Origin: Bacteroides sp.
GTDB taxonomy: Bacteria; Bacteroidota; Bacteroidia; Bacteroidales; Muribaculaceae
Assembly: GCA_014802435.1 (NCBI GenBank)
Contig: JAAVCG010000006.1
Location: 1-64,000 of the forward strand
DNA length: 64,000 nt
Direction of reading: 5' to 3'
The notes beneath the pieces are model-generated. The model did no database searches. It was not told where the DNA came from and was given only the letters and a program-made list of their open reading frames with translations. Both the position numbers and the translations under genes were made by a program. Of the stretch, positions 8,619 through 16,400 are shown in pieces; position 1 is the first letter of the stretch; the number at the start of each line of letters is the position of its first letter.

Positions 8619-8845
8619 ATGAAATTGAACAGGAAATTGCGGCGCTGACCGCAAAGCTTCAGGCAGAGCCTGATGATGCGCGTGCGCTCTATCGGCGCGG
8701 CTCACTTTACTGGAAATTAGGCCGACGCGCCGAAGCCATTACAGACTTCAACGCGTCGGCAGAAATTGAACCGGACGGGCCGGGCGCCGCGGCTGCGGCA
8801 CATGCCCTGTCCATCTTAGACTTCTTTAATCCACAGAACCCTTGA
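8615..8845 (+). CDS. Small TPR-repeat protein
   Basis: 76 residues. One full tetratricopeptide motif is visible (ARALYRRGSLYWKLGRRAEA followed by DFNASAEIEPD) with an N-terminal helix that may be half of another. ATGA couples it to the preceding gene. It is the last gene of the gldE run and its final 20 nt overlap, on the opposite strand, the 3' end of the M60 protease gene. No signal peptide; probably a cytosolic protein-protein adaptor. Confidence 0.75.
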   Translation: MNEIEQEIAALTAKLQAEPDDARALYRRGSLYWKLGRRAEAITDFNASAEIEPDGPGAAAAAHALSILDFFNPQNP

Positions 8846-11800
8846 CGGCGATTCTACGGCCGTTGATAATGTAGATTCCACTCTTTGTTATGCGGCTTAT
8901 GCGGCGTCCCTGGAGGTCAAAGATTGCTGCCGAATCTTCGGCGGCATTTATTTTATCCAGGCCGACGATAGGGTCATAATCCTTAATGGCGAGGAGGGTT
9001 TCATAATGGTTTGTAACGGCGGAGATGGCGTTTTTAACGTCGTCAGTGTTTGCGGCGGAATTATAGAGGGTGATTTCCGAGTTATGACATTGACGCAGGG
9101 CAGCGGTTACATCCTCCGCATTAGAAGCCGGGAAGACTTCAACGTAAGGGTCACATGATATGCGGTGGCTTGCCAGAGTGAACTCGCTGACCGCAAACGG
9201 CGCATGGGCGCAAACGGCGCGTGCTTTCAGCTCTTGGGCCGATTGGACGCTGCGGTTGACTGAGAAGCGCACAAAGGCCGTCGAGGCGGGGACTTCAAAT
9301 GTTTCAGATTCGAACTCCAGGTTTTGGAGCGCGGGGAGTGCGCTCTGATTGAGTTCGTGGGCAGTGACCCAGTCATCGCCGTCGGCTGAATGCTCAATCA
9401 CGGCCTCGGCGGGCGCGAAGGTCTCGGCCTCATCATTGCGGGTGCGATACTTGAGAATCAGGTGTTCGGCGTCGGCCGTCGGCTCGGGGAGTTGAATCCT
9501 GATTTGATGGTCCTGTCCGTCGGTTGAGTCTTCATCGGCATTGCTCATGAAGTATGTGTCGGGGTCATTGTCAAAGAGCACGGCCCAAGAATTATCGGCA
9601 GGGGCGGCGTTTGAGGAGTAGTTAGACTCTTCAAGCTCAATGGGGACAATTGTTTCAACGTTTTCAGCGAGTTCATTGGCCAGTTCGCGAGTTTGGGCAA
9701 TAATCTCGACGAGTGATTGACGGGCCGTTTCCAGCTCCGGATTGTCAATTCGCTTGATTGACCAGAGAGAGCCATCGTTAGCTTCCCAGCGCACAATCTT
9801 ATAGGTTCCGGAGGCATGGATGCAGTTAACTCCGCCGCTGATTTCGCCGGTCAGGGAGATGAATCCCGGTTCGTGAACCTTGGCGACGAATTTCATCGGG
9901 GTCTCAGAGAGTTGAAGCGGCGTTTCGGTCGTTGCGGGAATGGAGATGTACTTGTTTTGGGAGATGCTGCGGAGATAGAATCCTGAATTATCATCCGAGG
10001 GGACGAAGGCCCATTGCTGGGCGGGTTCATCCACATTGATGAGTGATTTCACGGCGGGGACAACGGTTTGACCGTCGCCTGAGGCCTGGATGCCGTAGAT
10101 TCCGGCAGACCGAGCCTTATTGTCGATGAAGACGTAAGTGGCACCGCTCATGATTTGAATCGTGTTTTCCTCGGTCAAAGCGATGTTTGAGGCTTTTACC
10201 AGCTCGGAATTGAGGGCAGCGAGGAGATTGTCGATGTTCTCTTCCGTCACTTCCCCGTCACTGAGCATTTTGCGGGTAATATCGGCGCGGGCCTTGAGCG
10301 AGGCTACGACTGAGGGCTTCAGGCGGCCGACGATGGTTTCCGTATAGTCGGCCTTGGCGTCGATGGCCTCGGCGCGTCCGATGGCCTCGGTCAGCGACTC
10401 CATTTTGGATTCAAATGAGGAGCTTTTCAGTGCGTCAATGACGGGAACGGAGGCATTATCAGAGGTGATTACGCTCAGAGTAGCCTCTCCGGCAATGAGC
10501 TTTTGTCCGGCCTCGGCCGATACGTCAAACGTATGGTCATTAGAGAATCCGAGCAGGCGCCCGTCGCTATCGTAGATGATGAATCCAACGCCACCGGTAG
10601 CGCCGCTGACGCTGACGGTTGAGCCATTGATGACGAAGGAGTATTCGCCGTCAATATTGTCAGAGCCGCTGATGAAGTCGTTTAGGCCGCCCATCTCGCC
10701 ACACTTGTTTTTGTCAAATTCAGGGTGAGAGGGCTTTTCGCTGCCTACTCGGTCGTCAATGAAGATGATGGCGGAGTTCTTTTTCCAGCCGTTTTCTTCG
10801 GCCAAGAGGGCTATTTCCTCGCGCCATTGCTCGATTTCCTCGGCGGAGAGATAAGTGTAATATTGGCCATAGTCGCTGATGGAGAATCCATCTTGCGGGA
10901 CGAGGAAGCCCCAGGAGTCGAAGAAGTCAGTGAGGTCTTCACCGGCGGCAATGCAGGCCATCTTGGCAAAGTGGAGGAGGTCATCCTTGGCGTTGACATG
11001 GTTAGCGTTGCCTCTGACGAGGGGATTTTGGCGCAGGAGCTCATAGAGGCGGGGATAGAAACGCTTGTTGTGTCCGGCGGCATGATAGTAGAGCCAGAGC
11101 TGGAACCACATGCGGGTTGTTCCCCAGGTGTCTTGCTGATGAAAATTATAACCTTTATTGAAGTTTTCGCGCTGAACCGAGGGATAATCGGCGCGGGAAG
11201 TGGAGCTTCCGCGATAAAAGAGGGCTACGTTTGAGAAGACATTGTTGCTCTCCTCGGTGCAGCCGACGATGTTCATCGGCCCCTGGTTCATGTGTCCGAA
11301 CTCGTGGGCGGGACCCCAGAGGTCGTCAGGGCCGAGCGCGGGGAAGTTCATGACCACTTTCTCCATTGTGTTGACATGATAATTGGTTCGATACCATGTC
11401 GCTGACATATAGCCCTCCGGCTGAGTAATACCCATCAGGCGGTTGTTGAAGTATTTGAAGTAGTCATTCGGGGCGATATCGTCGCCGGCATTGGTGTCAT
11501 ACCAGTCTCTTCCGGCGGCTTTTTCGGCGCTGATCACGTCATCGCTCATGAGGCCCATGATAAGGAGCTCGGCCTCAAACATATCGTCCCAGGCCTTGAG
11601 CGTGGCCACCAGGTCAAAGTTTCCGGCCTCATACTGTTCAGGGGTGAGGAGGTTTTTCAGGCCGGGCCAAGTTTCGCCTCCGGCGGTGACATCATTGAAG
11701 TCAAAATAGAGAATGCAGTGTTTGGAGATGAGGGGGAAGCGGTTAAAGCGGGCGCGGTCGCGATAGTAGAACCAGTCTTCATTAGTGTCGGCAGAGTAGA

Positions 11801-13460
11801 GGGCATCGCCTGCGGAGTTGAAGAAGCCGTTAAGAGAGCCGCCTTCAATGTGGATTTTGATGTCGTCAAAATCGGTCAGGGGGCGGAGGCGCTGACGTCC
11901 GTCGTTAGTGGTCACGACATAGTAGATGGCCATAAGTGCGTCATCGTCAAGGCAGTTGATAACGTTAAGGCCCTGATGGAGCGGAGTTGCACCATTGAGT
12001 TTATTGAGGGCCTCGACTGATTCATCATAGATTCTGGGGGCGATATAGAGTGCGGCGCCGGAGGCAGCGTCTTGGTCAACCATAATGTAGAGGGTCGTTC
12101 CGTCGTTGGCGATGATTCCGGTCAGGTTGTTGAGGTTAGTGTAAGGATGGATGCAGGTCAGTGTGCGGGCAGCGTCGCAGTCAGAGTAAGGTTCATAGAT
12201 CTGCACACGGAATTTCTTGGCGTGGGAGGAGTCCCAGTCCTCTTCGCTCCAATCGTCGGTCTTGACCTTGCAGACCATTTGGCGGAGCACTTCGGGGAGG
12301 GCTGAGTAGGCGCCGGAGGCTTGAATTTCATCAAGGGTCATAGCTTCAAACTCCGGGGCTAACACGGTGCATGCGGAGTCAGAGAAGATTTGGGCGAGGA
12401 GGGATTCAATCTCAGAGGAGTCAGAGTCCATGTTCCATCGTTGGCGCTGGGCTTCAATGTCGGCCTCGGTGATATGGTCCATCAGGTTGATGTCCCAGAA
12501 AGTGGCCTGAGCGCCGGTTCCCCAGCAGACAATATCGTCGCCGCCGGACTGATGGGCATACCTGTAAGATTGCTTGAGGTTGAAGTCTTCGAGGGCTTCA
12601 AAAATGTAGCCGTTAGGGGTTTCCTCAATGTGCATTATCGCCGTTGCGGGGTCCGGTTCGGCAGTGAATGAGATGGGCCAGGGGTCATAATAGTCTCTGA
12701 AGGAATTGAGCACGCCGCCTGACTTGTAGTTGCGGAAAATGATGCCGTTTTCGGACTCTTCGGCAATCCAGAGCTGCCCTTTGTCGGCAGTATTGGCGGT
12801 TGCTCTTGCGGCCTGGTTACCGCTGACGCGGATTCCGGTTTGATATTGTTTGTTGACGAAATGATAGACGCGGTTAGGGGTGATTTCGCCCTTGGGTGTG
12901 CTCCAGTTTGCGCGGTAGCCGTTGATTTCTTCTTCGGGGAGGTCAATCAGCTCGATTGCCCAGCGGGATGGGGAGTCAGAAGAGTTCCAGCAGACCAGTT
13001 CGGCGGAGGTTGCGTTGGCGCCGCCATTGGAGTGGGCAAATCCGGCGGTGGCATAATGGGTGCCGGGGATGTAGCCTACGGGTTGAATGGCCGTATCGTC
13101 GAGCGAGTCATCGGTGAGGATGAAGGCCATCGTGGCATCGTCAGGTTCGGCGGTGAATGTTACGGTCCATGCGGCGCTCGTCTTGATTGGCGAGGTCATG
13201 TAAGTTCCGTTAGTGAGGCTGCGGAGATGGAATCCCGTTCCTCCGGCGGCCTGTTCGGCCACCCATAGCTGGCGGTTATCGCTCTCGTCAAGCGGCCCGG
13301 CGGTGATAGTCCCGGCGAGAGTCGGGGCGGTGATTACGTGTGGGTTTTGGTGCTTGTTAGTGAAGCGATAGACGGCCCCGTCGGTGAGGTCAGCGGCGGC
13401 GAAAGCCGCTGGCGCGCCGCACAGCGCCACTAAAGAGCAGATGATTGACTTTAAATTCAT
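8826..13460 (-). CDS. Secreted M60/enhancin-type metalloprotease with lectin-like and F5/8-type modules
   Basis: 1544 residues with a signal peptide (LVALCGAPAAFAA). Two N-terminal beta-trefoil-like modules (about 22-180 and 195-345) each show repeated QLW-IAE and FRNY/LRSL-type patches. The peptidase part carries HEFGH at 719-723, with E736/E737 as the likely third zinc ligand of an M60 gluzincin. A helical linker, a third trefoil-like module (about 1100-1240) and an F5/8-type C module (about 1280-1430) follow. The tail DLQGRR...GIYIINGRR resembles Bacteroidota secretion/anchoring tails. M60 enzymes cleave glycosylated proteins such as mucins; the substrate here is inferred. It lies 8 nt downstream of its longer paralogue and is probably co-transcribed. 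Confidence 0.9.
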   Translation of the reverse strand: MNLKSIICSLVALCGAPAAFAAADLTDGAVYRFTNKHQNPHVITAPTLAGTITAGPLDESDNRQLWVAEQAAGGTGFHLRSLTNGTYMTSPIKTSAAWTVTFTAEPDDATMAFILTDDSLDDTAIQPVGYIPGTHYATAGFAHSNGGANATSAELVCWNSSDSPSRWAIELIDLPEEEINGYRANWSTPKGEITPNRVYHFVNKQYQTGIRVSGNQAARATANTADKGQLWIAEESENGIIFRNYKSGGVLNSFRDYYDPWPISFTAEPDPATAIMHIEETPNGYIFEALEDFNLKQSYRYAHQSGGDDIVCWGTGAQATFWDINLMDHITEADIEAQRQRWNMDSDSSEIESLLAQIFSDSACTVLAPEFEAMTLDEIQASGAYSALPEVLRQMVCKVKTDDWSEEDWDSSHAKKFRVQIYEPYSDCDAARTLTCIHPYTNLNNLTGIIANDGTTLYIMVDQDAASGAALYIAPRIYDESVEALNKLNGATPLHQGLNVINCLDDDALMAIYYVVTTNDGRQRLRPLTDFDDIKIHIEGGSLNGFFNSAGDALYSADTNEDWFYYRDRARFNRFPLISKHCILYFDFNDVTAGGETWPGLKNLLTPEQYEAGNFDLVATLKAWDDMFEAELLIMGLMSDDVISAEKAAGRDWYDTNAGDDIAPNDYFKYFNNRLMGITQPEGYMSATWYRTNYHVNTMEKVVMNFPALGPDDLWGPAHEFGHMNQGPMNIVGCTEESNNVFSNVALFYRGSSTSRADYPSVQRENFNKGYNFHQQDTWGTTRMWFQLWLYYHAAGHNKRFYPRLYELLRQNPLVRGNANHVNAKDDLLHFAKMACIAAGEDLTDFFDSWGFLVPQDGFSISDYGQYYTYLSAEEIEQWREEIALLAEENGWKKNSAIIFIDDRVGSEKPSHPEFDKNKCGEMGGLNDFISGSDNIDGEYSFVINGSTVSVSGATGGVGFIIYDSDGRLLGFSNDHTFDVSAEAGQKLIAGEATLSVITSDNASVPVIDALKSSSFESKMESLTEAIGRAEAIDAKADYTETIVGRLKPSVVASLKARADITRKMLSDGEVTEENIDNLLAALNSELVKASNIALTEENTIQIMSGATYVFIDNKARSAGIYGIQASGDGQTVVPAVKSLINVDEPAQQWAFVPSDDNSGFYLRSISQNKYISIPATTETPLQLSETPMKFVAKVHEPGFISLTGEISGGVNCIHASGTYKIVRWEANDGSLWSIKRIDNPELETARQSLVEIIAQTRELANELAENVETIVPIELEESNYSSNAAPADNSWAVLFDNDPDTYFMSNADEDSTDGQDHQIRIQLPEPTADAEHLILKYRTRNDEAETFAPAEAVIEHSADGDDWVTAHELNQSALPALQNLEFESETFEVPASTAFVRFSVNRSVQSAQELKARAVCAHAPFAVSEFTLASHRISCDPYVEVFPASNAEDVTAALRQCHNSEITLYNSAANTDDVKNAISAVTNHYETLLAIKDYDPIVGLDKINAAEDSAAIFDLQGRRISRITKSGIYIINGRRIAVKGSVD

Positions 13461-13468
13461 TATGGGGG

Positions 13469-16400
13469 TTATTTGATTGTTTTATTATGGTTTATGATGT
13501 AGATGCCTTTAGAGGGGGCGGTTGATTTTACGCGGCGTCCCTGAAGGTCATAGATGGTGTTGTCGTTATGGTCCGGTCGGATTTCATCGATATTGACGAT
13601 TTCGCTTTCCTTTTTGATTTGCAGCAGGGTGTCATAGTGAGGCTGGAGGGCCTGGACGGCTGCGTCAAAGTCAATGGGAGAAGTTGCGGGGGCGTTGAGT
13701 GTCACTTCTGCATCACGACACTGGCGGAGAGCGGCTTCAACGTCGGCGGCACATGAGGCGGGGAAATAATCCGTCAGCGGATTAGCCACGGCTTCATAAC
13801 GGGCGAGGCCAAACTCGCTGACAACGAAGTAGGCATGGCCGTTGGCAGTGGCGTTAGTGTCGTCAGAAGCGGAGCGGCGGTTTTTGTTGACAGTGAATCG
13901 CACAAAGGCCGTCGCGGCGGGGACGGTGAATGTTTCCGATTCATAGAGCGCGTTACCGTCGGCGGGGAGGAATCGATGGTCCGGAGTCAGGGCCGTAGTC
14001 CAGTCATCGCCGTCGGCAGAGTATTCAATGACGGCCTCGGCGGGGGCGTAAGTGTTCTGACTCTGATTTCGGGTGCGATAGGTGAGAATCAGGTGAGTTT
14101 CCGGCTCAGAAGTAGGCCGGGGGAGCTCGATGCGGATATGGTGGTCGTCGCCGTCGGTAGAGTTGGAGTCATAAGTTGAGTGGAAGAAGGTTGCCGGGTC
14201 ATTGTCAAAGAGGACGCTCCAGTCAGTGAGCCGGTCGCCGGAGTTTGAGCCGGTATAGACGGCATTTGAGGAGTAATTTCCGGCGCTGAGGGGCATGGGG
14301 GTGACGGTTTCAGATGTTTCGGCAATTTCGTTTGCCAGGGCGCGTGTAGCGGCGATTAATTCGCTGAGGGATTCGCGGTTAAGGCTCATTGCATAGAGCA
14401 GGTCATTATAATAAGCCTGGAGCCGGGCGGCAGCCTGTTCGAGTTGTTGGGCTGAAGCCTCATCGGAGGTCAGGGTGAGTTTAGCGTCGGCAATCTGGTC
14501 AAAGAGCGCGAGCATATGGTCAGCAGTCACATAAGAATAGACCTCGTCAGGCACGGCTTCAATCTCCTGATGGGCGGTTTGGACCCGGAGCTCGGAGATG
14601 GCGAAGTAAGGATGTCCGGCGGCGGGGGTGTTAGGCTCGGCTTTGTTGACCATCATTCGGACATAGCGGGTAGACTCTGGGAGGATGCATGCCGGGAGGG
14701 TTACGTCAGTGGCGAAGTCAGTGGAGAGTCCGGAAGTGACGGAGGCCAGGTCGGTCCAATTTTCACCATTGTCGGAGGCGGAGAGGAGGATTTCCACGGG
14801 AGCATTGGCCAGAGAGGTGCCCTTGACGGCGCGGGTGCGGTAAGTCAGCAGGAGCCGGTCAATCTCGGCCTTGGCGGGGAGCTCGATGCGGATGTAGTGG
14901 TTGAGTCCGTCGGTGGTTCCTTCGTCGGAGTAGTCAGAATGGAAGAGCGTAGAGGTGTCATTGTCAAAGAGATAGCTCCAGGTTTGGTCGGTGAATCCGT
15001 CGCCATACTGAGTAATGCGGCAGGGGGCGTTAGTGAAGAGATTTTCGGGACCGATTTCAATGGGGCTGACGTCAGTGAATGAAAGGTTGATTTGGCCGGC
15101 CTGACCGAGCAGCAGTTCGGCGCGGTTAATGAGGTCGCTGAGGGCAAATTCATTGGCTTTTTTGTCGTCATCGTCAATGAGTTGGATAGTCCATTGCGAG
15201 GCCTCGGCGCCGGATGTCCAGCGGACAATGCGTCCGTTATTGTCAGCATGGATTGCGCAGTGGCCATCAGAGATGTCGGCGTTGAGGGCGATGAATCCGG
15301 GAGCCTGGATGCTTGCGGTGAATTTCTGAGGCTCGTCTGAAAGGGGGAGGGCTGTGCCGTCGGCGGAGGGGATTCTCAGGTATTTATGGTTAGATACGTT
15401 CTGGATGTAGAATCCTTGGCCATCGTCAGAGCGGGTGAAACACCATTGCTGTTCAGGGTTTTCGGGGTCAATGTTAGCGGCTGTGACGGGGATTGCCGTG
15501 GCTCCATTTGAGGCGGGTTTGATTCCCAGGTTGCCTTTGAGCCTGTTGGCGGTGAAGACGTAGATAGAGCCGGGCTTGATTGTGACGGTGTTATCCTCGG
15601 TCAGGGGGATTGATTCCGTGGCGATTATTCCGGAGTTGAGTTGGGCGATGAGTTGCGAGATATTCTCTTCGGTCACCTGTGAATTTTCAGCTAAGGCTGA
15701 GATTGAGTCCACGGAGGCCTTGAATCCGCTGACGAGCTCGGGGAGGAGGAATCCGACGTTGCGGCGGGATTCATCGGCGCGGGCAATGGCTTCGCGAGCG
15801 CGGTCCATGATTTCATTGAAGGCCTCAAGGCGCGTTTCCATAGAGCCGACGCGGGTTACGTCGGCCACGGGAACGGCTTCATTATCAGTGGTGATTACGC
15901 TGAATGAAGCTTGTCCGGAGGCTAATTTTTGAGCCGTTTCGGTTGATACTTCAAAGGGGGAGTCATTAGAGAATCCGAGGAGATGGCCGTTTTCGTCATA
16001 AATCAGGAATCCGGCGCCTCCGGTGGCTCCGCTGACTGTTACGGTTGTTCCGCTCAGGGCGAACTGATACTCGCCGGAGATTGCGTCAGAGCCATCAATG
16101 AAGTCTTGAAGGCCGCCCATGGTTCCGGCGTTAGCGGGGAGGCAGAAGTCAGCGTATCCGGGCTTTGAGGAGCCTACTCGGTCATCGATAAAGATGATAG
16201 CGGAGTTCTTTTTCCAGCCGTTTTCAGCGGCCATGGCTGCTATTTCGTCGCGCCATTCCTGAATTTCTTCTTCAGAGAGATAGGAGGTATAAGAGGTGTA
16301 GTCACCGATGTAATATCCATCCTGGGGCACGAGGAATCCCCAGGAGTCAAAGAAGTCAGTGAGGTCTTCTTCGGCGGCGATGCAGGCCATCCTGGCAAAG

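Noticed and set aside
12840-13268. Long open frames on the plus strand opposite the M60 genes
   Set aside because: They follow from the GC-skewed codon use of the minus-strand genes; composition is repetitive and no start signals or domains are seen.
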